Assembly (NCBI GenBank): GCA_020346805.1 | Contig: CP070790.1 | Location: 4,123,264 to 4,130,218, forward strand | DNA length: 6,955 bases | Source of the DNA: Planctomycetota bacterium | GTDB taxonomy: Bacteria > Planctomycetota > Phycisphaerae > UBA1845 > PWPN01 | Direction: 5' to 3' | Part shown: positions 1-5,297 of the stretch, piece after piece | Layout of the letters: every line of letters begins with the position of its first letter | How positions within the stretch are numbered: the stretch's first letter is position 1 | Program-made: the position numbers and the translations under genes | Notes under the pieces: model-generated | Seen by the model: the letters and a program-made list of their open reading frames with translations, nothing else | Database searches by the model: none | Told to the model about the DNA's origin: nothing

Positions 1-1
1 T

Positions 2-61
2 ACCTCCAGGCGATTGCGGGCCGAACCCGCTACCCTGGAGTAACGCCGATCGCGCAAGGAA
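2..61 (+). pseudogene. Upstream continuation of the gltA-like reading frame, interrupted by TAA at 41-43
   Basis: Read in the frame of the downstream gltA-like gene, bases 2-40 give TSRRLRAEPATLE, then TAA, then RRSRKE leading into MPP. Family members usually read like ARTxLRLGAExxTLVYRRSxxEMP here, so the frame is right. The stop replaces the Tyr of YRRS, and the nearby Gly and Val also differ from consensus (Arg and Glu). This is either a decayed gene or low-quality sequence near a contig end. TAA is used as a normal terminator elsewhere in the window (499, 3040, 3251), so stop-codon reassignment is unlikely. Confidence 0.5.
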
Positions 62-499
62 ATGCCGCCCACGGTCGAAGAGGTAGACCATGCCGAAGAG
101 GAAGGGATCATCTTCAAGATGCTGACCAGCCCGGTGGGAATCCTGGGCGACGATAAGGGCTGGGTCCGGGCCATCCGCTGTTTGCAGATGGAGCTTGGTG
201 AGCCCGACGACTCCGGCCGGCGACGTCCGGTTCCCATCGAAGGCAGCGAATTCGATATCCCCTGCCATGCGGTCATCGAGGCCATCGGCACCCGGGCCAA
301 TCCCCTGCTGACCCAGACCACCCCCGACCTCAAACTCAACAAGTGGGGCTATATCGAAATCGACGAAAACGGCATGACCAGCAAACCCGGCGTATTTGCC
401 GGCGGCGACATCGTCCGCGGCGGGGCCACCGTAATCCTGGCCATGGGCGACGGCAAAACCGCCGCCGCCGCCATCGACAGATATTTAAAAGCAAAATAA
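62..499 (+). CDS. gltA: C-terminal part of GltA/NfnB-type NAD(P)H-dependent FAD oxidoreductase (glutamate synthase small-subunit family)
   Basis: The 145 visible residues match the C-terminal third of the glutamate synthase small-subunit family. These cytoplasmic flavoproteins pass electrons between NAD(P)H and FAD for glutamate synthesis or, in NfnB/SudA relatives, for ferredoxin-NADP transhydrogenation. Visible signatures are the EEVDHAEEEGI helix after the RRSRKEMP dinucleotide-binding element, the MELGEPDDSGRRRPVPIEGSEF stretch in two parts (about residues 43-64), EAIGTRANP (73-81), and the FAD-contacting GVFAGGDIVRGG (110-121) followed by ILAMGDGKTAA. A full member is about 450-480 residues, so the N-terminal Fe-S and first FAD halves lie outside the window. 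The ATG at 62 is only the first start after a stop; the family homology runs upstream of it (RRSRKE at 44-61), so it is not the native start. An in-frame TAA at 41-43 stands where a conserved Tyr is expected. The gltA versus nfnB choice cannot be made from this fragment. Confidence 0.8.
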   Translation: MPPTVEEVDHAEEEGIIFKMLTSPVGILGDDKGWVRAIRCLQMELGEPDDSGRRRPVPIEGSEFDIPCHAVIEAIGTRANPLLTQTTPDLKLNKWGYIEIDENGMTSKPGVFAGGDIVRGGATVILAMGDGKTAAAAIDRYLKAK

Positions 500-547
500 C
501 TTGTCCTATTTATTAAGACATTTAATTGTTATTCACCGATTCTATCC

Positions 548-647
548 TGTCATTACCCATCCCTACGACGTCATTCTTAACTTGATTGGGAATCCACTTT
601 TTCACGGTTATGACATCTGGATCCCCTTTTTCACGGGAATGACAGTC
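548..647. repeat. Degenerate GTCATTCCCG-type dispersed repeat (inverted ends, two internal tandem units)
   Basis: The stretch begins with TGTCATTACCC (548-558) and ends with its near reverse complement CGGGAATGACA (634-644), 9 of 11 bases matching. Inside are two adjacent units of about 29-30 bases (588-617 and 618-647), each built as GGA.TCC.C, TTTTT, CACGG, then ATGACA. The 631-644 segment TCACGGGAATGACA resembles the short palindromic dispersed repeats with CGTCATTCCCG cores that are scattered between genes in many bacteria. It sits between two convergent genes, where it could also serve as a two-way transcription stop. No transposase is present, and mobility is an inference from its shape. 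Confidence 0.5.
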
Positions 648-688
648 AGTCTCAACCGGGAAATCCAGACACTGCTGAAATCTCAAGA

Positions 689-2368
689 TCACCAATTATC
701 GAAAGTTATTGTGGCCGGTTCGGGACCGAGGGGGATGGCTTTAGCTTGTCGTAGTGAGTCGGGGCAGGCGAGGACGCGGTCGAGTTGGAGCAGACCGTAC
801 AAGAGGAATCCCACGCCGTCGACGGCACAGTAATAGGGCTTGGCCGGGTGTCCGCGAAAAAGGCCCTGATAATAGAGTTTGGATATCGCTTGGTTGGCAA
901 AGCGGCGGGCATCGCGCAGATACAAATCATCTCCCGTCAGGGCATACATATGAACGAAAAAGGAGATGGATCGGCCGTACATGCCGGCAAATGTGCCGAG
1001 GGGGGCGAAGTGTTCGGCGTACCATTTGTAGTAGGCGTTTTTATTGCAGCCGGTTGTCGGGGGCGAGCTTCGTATACAATCCGCCCATTTCCTTGCCGCC
1101 GCCAACATATCCTTTTGGCCGGTGAGTTGATAGGCATAGGCGTAGGCCTGGGCGGTATAGATGGGATACTCGTAGCCGAGTTGATAAGGCTCCCAAAGAT
1201 CGATGTGTCCCCTGGGCTCGTATTGGGCATAGCCCTCCGACAATCGAGGTCCTGGTACCGGTGTGCCGTCCAGGCGCAGGCTGCCCCAGAACTTGCCGGT
1301 CTGGGCATCATAGCCATACTTAGCATAAGCGCGGAGATAACTCAGGGCCTGATCGCGAAACTCCTGTACGCCCAGGAGTTCATAGCTTTTAAGCAGGTAG
1401 TAACCGAGCAGCCCGGAGATAGAAGTATCGAAGTGGCTGCCGTCGAAGCGGTCGGTGCCGGCATTGGGCCGATTGGGAACCAGGGAGGTTCGCGGATTTC
1501 GGTTCCGCCAATGGTAGTCGGCCACCAGTTTGGCGGCTTTAAGATAAGTTTCGTCTCTGGTTTTGCCGTACAAAAATGAAAAGGCGTAGACAAATTCCCC
1601 GCCGCTCATGGCAAAATCGCAGCCTTGTTGGCCGTTTCCGTGGCGGTTGAATTCACCCGTCTTTTTGTCGATAACATGCCATTGCCATATCAGCTCGATT
1701 TCCTTTTTGACGGCCAGCTCGTCAATCTTCCACATTTCTTCCCACCGCGGCCGATTGATGTGAATCTCGTGATTTTTGCCGTGAGAAAAACATTTGACAT
1801 CGTCAAACACATCATAAAACCGATGCCAGCCCCACCAGAAGAAGCCCTTCTCGTCGGTAAGATTCATGGCATATCGCAGGTAACGATCGGCAAATTGTTT
1901 ATACGCGTCTCGGCCGGTGAGTTGTGAAAGCAGGTACATGACTTCGATGGTCGACTGATCGATGAAAAGATCGGCCCCGCGGGGCTTCCAGAAGCAGGTC
2001 CGATTATCACCCCGCCAGGGCCAACGGGCTATATCCGGCAATTCGGGACACTCGCGGGTACGCACATCGAGAATATTGACCAGCATCGGGGTGTGAATTC
2101 TGCCATAGCGATCCGTCCCATGCTGCATCAGCAGATCGACGCATTCAGCGACATATTCGCGATAGGGCCTCTTCTCGACCTCCGCCTCTTTTATGCCGCT
2201 ATCGAGCATCCCGGCCGCCACCTGCTCATCAGTCAGGTCCAAATAGCGGATCGCCTTCTGCCTGGTAACATCCCTTACAGCCTCACCCTCTTGAGCGGAT
2301 GCGGCCAGGGAAAGTACAATCCCCAGAAATGTCGGCCCAGACAGTCCGAACACGTAATTTCTCCTCAT
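689..2368 (-). CDS. Secreted alpha/alpha-toroid protein, putative PL2-like polysaccharide lyase
   Basis: This is a 559-residue protein if it starts at the ATG at 2366-2368. That start gives a textbook signal peptide, with MRRN at the front, a hydrophobic core and a cleavage site near SAASAQ-like LAASAQ (residues 21-26). An in-frame TTG 54 bases upstream would add a hydrophilic extension and is less likely. The mature part is rich in Trp, Tyr and amphipathic helices with recurring LTG-x2-x-Y turns (LTGRDAYKQFA, LTGQKDMLAAA, LTGDDLYLRDA), the pattern of alpha/alpha-barrel enzymes. Notable motifs are HGTDRYGRIHTPM (83-95), WWGWHRFYDVFDD (178-190), NHEIHINRPRWE (199-210), GGEFVYAF (256-263), SEGYAQYEPRGH (377-388) and AVDGVGFLLYGL (515-526). 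The HGTDRYG and His/Glu-rich central motifs recall PL2 pectate lyases, which use a metal held by His and Glu, but I cannot confirm the family. An unclassified six-hairpin-type glycosidase is the main alternative. No strong Shine-Dalgarno sequence precedes the start. It converges on the gltA-like gene. Confidence 0.85.
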   Translation of the reverse strand: MRRNYVFGLSGPTFLGIVLSLAASAQEGEAVRDVTRQKAIRYLDLTDEQVAAGMLDSGIKEAEVEKRPYREYVAECVDLLMQHGTDRYGRIHTPMLVNILDVRTRECPELPDIARWPWRGDNRTCFWKPRGADLFIDQSTIEVMYLLSQLTGRDAYKQFADRYLRYAMNLTDEKGFFWWGWHRFYDVFDDVKCFSHGKNHEIHINRPRWEEMWKIDELAVKKEIELIWQWHVIDKKTGEFNRHGNGQQGCDFAMSGGEFVYAFSFLYGKTRDETYLKAAKLVADYHWRNRNPRTSLVPNRPNAGTDRFDGSHFDTSISGLLGYYLLKSYELLGVQEFRDQALSYLRAYAKYGYDAQTGKFWGSLRLDGTPVPGPRLSEGYAQYEPRGHIDLWEPYQLGYEYPIYTAQAYAYAYQLTGQKDMLAAARKWADCIRSSPPTTGCNKNAYYKWYAEHFAPLGTFAGMYGRSISFFVHMYALTGDDLYLRDARRFANQAISKLYYQGLFRGHPAKPYYCAVDGVGFLLYGLLQLDRVLACPDSLRQAKAIPLGPEPATITFDNW

Positions 2369-2420
2369 AACAAGCCGATCAACCATATCAATTGTCGCCC
2401 ACAACGGCAATTTGCTACCC

Positions 2421-2447
2421 AAAAGAGCCTATCATAAAGGCTTTTTT
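2421..2447. terminator. Terminator-like hairpin with A/T flanks, upstream of the toroid-enzyme gene
   Basis: AAAAGAGCC (2421-2429) pairs with GGCTTTTTT (2439-2447) through nine positions, one of them a G-U pair, around a 9-base loop. On both strands the stem is followed by a T-rich run, so it could stop transcription either way. It lies 53-79 bases upstream of the chosen start of the minus-strand gene, so it would sit in that gene's leader and could work as an attenuator or block read-through. The GC core is only four pairs, so the call is modest. Confidence 0.35.
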
Positions 2448-2505
2448 ATCCCTGTTTACTGCAATAATCAGGCAAAATGGAGTATTATCTTATTGAATTA
2501 CTTAT

Positions 2506-2541
2506 TTGACCTGGCCCGGCATTTATGGCATAATAATCACA
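2506..2541 (+). promoter_or_regulatory. Sigma70-type extended -10 promoter for the zinc-ribbon gene
   Basis: TTGACC at 2506-2511 matches the -35 box in five of six positions. After exactly 17 bases comes CATAAT at 2529-2534, five of six matches to the -10 box, preceded by TG at 2526-2527 in the extended -10 position. Transcription would begin near 2541, giving a leader of about 197 bases before the zinc-ribbon ATG. This is the clearest promoter in the window. Confidence 0.65.
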
Positions 2542-2737
2542 ACGTGTGATAGGGTATCACCGCCAAAAGCATGCGGCTCGCCCGGGTAAGAAGGGCCAGC
2601 GCGGGAGCACTGGCCGATCCTTCTTCAACAAGGACCGTCCCCCTTCTCGTCCCCCTTCCGAATCGGGCAACTCATGCACGGTCCTTGGAAAATGGTCATT
2701 ACATTATGGCCCGTCCCCCAGTCAGAGGAACTTACTA
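2541..2737 (+). promoter_or_regulatory. Structured 5' leader of the zinc-ribbon gene with alternative pairings
   Basis: The predicted leader holds a perfect hairpin GTGATA-ggg-TATCAC (2546-2560) at its 5' end. Next is a two-part stem, AAGAAGG-GCCAG (2588-2599) against CTGGC-cgat-CCTTCTT (2610-2625). Then comes a perfect 10-pair stem, CAAGGACCGT (2629-2638) with ACGGTCCTTG (2678-2687), enclosing a C-rich loop. That loop carries two copies of CGTCCCCCTTC with a 12-base period (2636-2646, 2648-2658). The box CGTCCCCC recurs at 2712-2719, just before the Shine-Dalgarno site. GAAGGG at 2590-2595, part of the first stem, could instead pair with either CCCTTC in the loop. I do not recognise a named riboswitch. 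Cold-shock or RNA-binding-protein leaders with autoregulation are the closest known type. Confidence 0.5.
2724..2729 (+). promoter_or_regulatory. Shine-Dalgarno site that fixes the zinc-ribbon start
   Basis: AGAGGA lies eight bases before the ATG at 2738. It separates this start from the longer open frame that reaches back to 2546, which would cover the structured leader and has no such site. Confidence 0.65.
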
Positions 2738-3040
2738 ATGTCATTCGAAGACAAAACCATTGTGTGTGTAGACTGCGCCCAGGAATTTATTCATTCCGCC
2801 GAAGACCAGTCTCGTTATGCCGAACGCGGCTTTACCAATGAGCCGAAGCGCTGCCGAGACTGCCGCCAACAGCGTAAATCCCAAAGAGGTGGCGGCGGAG
2901 GCGGAGGCCGCGGTCGACCACGACGGGAATTTCATGATGCCGTCTGTGCAGAATGCGGCACGCAAACGACCGTCCCGTTTAAACCAACGGGCGACCGACC
3001 CGTGTACTGTCGTGATTGCTTCCAGGCACAACGTCAGTAA
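2738..3040 (+). CDS. Small double zinc-ribbon protein (CxxCx(n)CxxC, zf-trcl-like) with RGG-like linker
   Basis: This 100-residue protein has four CxxC knuckles: C10-VD-C13, C39-RD-C42, C70-AE-C73 and C91-RD-C94. They form two likely zinc-binding ribbons. The N-terminal one, with IVCVDCAQEF and RYAERGF..EPKRCRDCR, is typical of the probable zinc-ribbon domain family found in Planctomycetes, Chloroflexi and delta-proteobacteria. The C-terminal one, with CAECGTQTTVPFKP and PVYCRDCF, is its usual partner. Between them, residues 50-63 form a flexible basic linker with seven glycines in a row flanked by arginines (R50, R58, R60, R62, R63), like RGG RNA-binding stretches. The protein has no signal peptide and should be cytoplasmic. 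Function is not established; RNA or DNA binding is inferred. The gene stands alone with its own promoter and long leader, divergent from the toroid enzyme and convergent with the hydrolase gene. Confidence 0.9.
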   Translation: MSFEDKTIVCVDCAQEFIHSAEDQSRYAERGFTNEPKRCRDCRQQRKSQRGGGGGGGRGRPRREFHDAVCAECGTQTTVPFKPTGDRPVYCRDCFQAQRQ

Positions 3041-3250
3041 AAAAACGATAATCAGTCAACATATAAAAACATACAACAGCATATTCCTGATTTCTGAATA
3101 ATAATTCCCTGTTTATTATTATGCGCGGGAAAGACAGGATAATATGCGCGCACAACAATCCGCTCCCTGCTAATCTAACCTACAATATTTTTAGAATGAT
3201 TTCTGTAATGCCGGTCGGTAAAATGTTTCATTGGAACGTTATCTGTCGAT
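3041..3250. other. A+T-rich convergent intergenic region with weak hairpin
   Basis: Between the zinc-ribbon gene and the oppositely oriented hydrolase gene there is no credible coding frame. AATAATAA (3097-3104) can pair with TTATTATT (3113-3120) around an 8-base loop, an all-AT stem that is a poor terminator. TATGCGCG occurs twice, at 3120-3127 and 3143-3150. No good intrinsic terminator was found for either gene. Confidence 0.5.
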
Positions 3251-5206
3251 TTAATCTGCGCAAGCCGGATTAGCCGGTATATTGGGTCCACTCATGCAGC
3301 CCTGGAAAAGACCGAAGTCGGTCAGATCGACGTCGTCGTCATCATCCAGTAATGCATCTAAGCAGTTCGGATCGTTTTGCCATTCGCCCATTCCGGTCAT
3401 ACATTTCTGGAAATGGCCGAAGTCTTCCTGATCCACATCGCTGTCGTTGTCGAAGTCGCAAATCTGATTGATATCTACGGTAATATCAACTGTATCACTG
3501 CTGCTATAACCTTGGTTATTGGTAACCGTTAATTTGGCGGTAAATACCCGCAGCCTACTGCTGCGGTAATCGTTGCTGGTAACCGCACTGGTGCTATCCG
3601 GCGATCCGTCGTCGGTAAAATCCCACTCATAACCGACGATGGTTCCACCGTTTGGATCGTAGGATCCGGTCCCATCAAAATTCACGTGTAACGGCGAAAT
3701 GCCGTTGGTTGGATTGGCGTTGATTACTGCTACAGGGGCAACCAGATTCTGCGATAAGTATAAAACCGCCTGATTGGATGCAAACGGGGGAGTAAAGTTT
3801 TTGGTCCCGCCCGCCCAATCGATGTTACCGTATTCCTCGACTACGCGCGTATCGCAGTTAAACCATTCATAACCGTAAAATCCGGCCTGTAGATTCAAGC
3901 TGAACTGCTGGCCCGCATAAGGTTGATAGACAAGATATTCGGTTCCGGGATCGGCCAGACAGTAACCGGTTGATGAGAGCGAACCCTGCGGTGTCGCGTT
4001 GGCCAGGTTCATCCGGTCGGCATAGGAACGTGTATCACCCATAGCGTAACGCAGGGCATTATGATGGGGCTGATTGGAACCCCATGGATTATCATTGTAA
4101 TAGGAATCCATGAAGGCCACCTGGTGCCCACGGGTGAAGCTCTTCCAACACCAGGAGACGGTCGCATCGGAAGTCGACTGGCATACCCCGCACAGATGGT
4201 CGGTATCCAGAATGATAACTTTGCTCCCGTTATTGACCGGCGGATCGGTAGGATAACCATCTCGATTATTCGGCGAAATAACCTCGGCCGACGAATTAAA
4301 CAGTTTATTGTTGACCTGCCCATTCTGAGTGGATGTTCCCACCATCGCCGTCAACCAGACCGGATGCTGCTGGTAACCCTGTTGTTGCTCGTAGCTTCTG
4401 ATGTAATTGATAAAATGTACCTGCCAGTTATAGCTCTCGAAGTTTCCCTCGTTGCCGATTTCCCAGATGATATTATCCAGGTCGTGTAAGTGATCGATCA
4501 CCGCGCTGACATAAGCCTGTTGAATATCAGTAACCGCCTGACTGATGGGAGGATTATAATAACTGTCGGAAGGCAGACTTGAACTTTCCCACCCTTCTCC
4601 GTCGCCGTTTGGATCGCCGTCAATCCCGTTGATGTTATTATTTCTCTGAAAGGGATGTGTCCACCAGGATACTTGATTGTCGGGAGGATCGCTGCTTTTA
4701 TTGCCGTAATTGATCGGCTCAAACATCATGACCCCGTAATAGATTCCCCGGTCCCGGGCCTCAATTACCCGTTGTCGCAATCGGTTTAGATATGCGGTGT
4801 TAACCTGGTTTAAATCGAATTTTGCCCGCCCGTCGTTGGCCGTCCCCGGCCCCGTTCGCTCGAAGGTAAACGGATAGAAAAAAACATCCGGACTGTACTC
4901 CACCAAAACAGCCGTCTCCCATACCCATCCCCGAATAAAGTTATGATTGTGCTGTTCCAACAGGTCCAGGAAGGCCGTGTGATTGAATTGGGCCGGTGGA
5001 TAGTATCTGGACCAGTCCATAAAGTTATTCCAGATATGCGAGCCGGTCAGATAAACAACATTACCGGAGGCATCGGAAAAGTAACGGGGATTGGTCGCAT
5101 GAACGGATAAGGGCCCATTGGTTGGAGCCGCGGACAGGATCGATACAAACCAACATGTGATAATCGATACCGCTACTGTTACAAACTTATACCTGTCAGC
5201 CATCAT
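3251..5206 (-). CDS. Secreted TIM-barrel glycoside hydrolase with PKD and dockerin-like C-terminal modules
   Basis: This 651-residue exported enzyme probably hydrolyses a polysaccharide or glycan; its substrate is unknown. The start is MM at 5206/5203, with AAGGA at 5213-5217, six bases before the first ATG. Residues 1-26 are a signal peptide. Residues about 35-410 look like a clan-A TIM barrel of the GH5/DUF4038 type: NPRYFSDASGNVVYLTGSH at the front, NFIRGWVWE (89-97), IIWEIGNE (246-253) with N252-E253 as the likely acid/base pair, and LDTDH (333-337). The usual second catalytic Glu is not obvious. Residues 420-487 resemble the small beta domain that follows such barrels. A PKD domain spans about 491-578, with YEWDF at 526-530. 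A dockerin-like module (581-651) has a calcium loop starting D584 and a second Asp-rich loop near 621-630. Its upstream neighbour is a paralog 91 bases away, probably in the same operon. Residues 338-353 hold three extra Cys that the paralog lacks. Confidence 0.9.
   Translation of the reverse strand: MMADRYKFVTVAVSIITCWFVSILSAAPTNGPLSVHATNPRYFSDASGNVVYLTGSHIWNNFMDWSRYYPPAQFNHTAFLDLLEQHNHNFIRGWVWETAVLVEYSPDVFFYPFTFERTGPGTANDGRAKFDLNQVNTAYLNRLRQRVIEARDRGIYYGVMMFEPINYGNKSSDPPDNQVSWWTHPFQRNNNINGIDGDPNGDGEGWESSSLPSDSYYNPPISQAVTDIQQAYVSAVIDHLHDLDNIIWEIGNEGNFESYNWQVHFINYIRSYEQQQGYQQHPVWLTAMVGTSTQNGQVNNKLFNSSAEVISPNNRDGYPTDPPVNNGSKVIILDTDHLCGVCQSTSDATVSWCWKSFTRGHQVAFMDSYYNDNPWGSNQPHHNALRYAMGDTRSYADRMNLANATPQGSLSSTGYCLADPGTEYLVYQPYAGQQFSLNLQAGFYGYEWFNCDTRVVEEYGNIDWAGGTKNFTPPFASNQAVLYLSQNLVAPVAVINANPTNGISPLHVNFDGTGSYDPNGGTIVGYEWDFTDDGSPDSTSAVTSNDYRSSRLRVFTAKLTVTNNQGYSSSDTVDITVDINQICDFDNDSDVDQEDFGHFQKCMTGMGEWQNDPNCLDALLDDDDDVDLTDFGLFQGCMSGPNIPANPACAD
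3541..3595 (-). repeat. Near-identical 55-base block in PKD region, copy 1
   Basis: This block matches 5588-5642 with one mismatch in 55 bases (A/G at 3557), although the 60 bases just before it (3481-3540 versus 5528-5587) show 15 mismatches by my count. It encodes the AVTSNDYRSSRLRVFT part of the PKD domain. It includes a perfect 7-pair GC hairpin, CCGCAGC-loop-GCTGCGG, at 3548-3566. Confidence 0.8.
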
Positions 5207-5243
5207 TTAATATCCTTTTTTTCGTCAGTATCTAACCGCCCGA

Positions 5244-5264
5244 CGCATAGTTCGGATTGACCGG
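5244..5264 (-). pseudogene. Relic of a dockerin C-terminal tail in the intergenic gap
   Basis: These 21 bases match 5304-5324, the last codons of the upstream hydrolase, at 18 of 21 positions; all three differences are transitions. The offset is exactly 60 bases, so the relic keeps the reading frame. Read on the minus strand it gives LPVNPNYA, against IPADPNCA in the real tail, and it ends SGG-stop. It is separated from the functional gene by two in-frame TGA codons (5298-5300 and 5286-5288). It looks like a decayed partial duplication left from the tandem gene event. Confidence 0.5.
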
Positions 5265-5297
5265 CAAACCTGCCTCATTTGATGGTCATATATTCAT

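Noticed and set aside
501..833. Open frame on the plus strand after the gltA-like gene
   Set aside because: It runs through the repeat and into the 3' end of the toroid-enzyme gene on the opposite strand; its translation has no family features and no start signal.
785..1579. Long open frame antisense to the toroid-enzyme gene (264 codons)
   Set aside because: It mirrors a well-supported coding strand, as often happens opposite GC-rich genes. The product has no recognisable motifs.
2369..2422. TTG start 54 bases upstream for the toroid enzyme
   Set aside because: It would put 18 polar residues ahead of a typical signal peptide, and no Shine-Dalgarno site supports it.
2546..2737. N-terminal extension of the zinc-ribbon protein to an upstream start
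   Set aside because: The segment is low-complexity, lies over clear RNA stems and overlaps the predicted transcript start. The ATG at 2738 has a good AGAGGA site and begins the conserved domain.
3097..3120. AT-only hairpin as a terminator
   Set aside because: There is no GC core and no T-run directly after the stem on either strand, so it is probably A+T-rich chance.
3120..3150. TATGCGCG repeated twice 23 bases apart
   Set aside because: The repeat is eight bases in a short intergenic stretch with no further copies or symmetry. It could be an operator pair but nothing else supports it.
3318..3365. GTC/ATC triplet run on the plus strand as a microsatellite
   Set aside because: It is the reverse of Asp codons for the Asp-rich calcium loop, so protein function explains it.
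4061..4489. Plus-strand open frame inside the hydrolase gene
   Set aside because: It is a shadow of the minus-strand TIM-barrel coding sequence, with no motifs or start signal.
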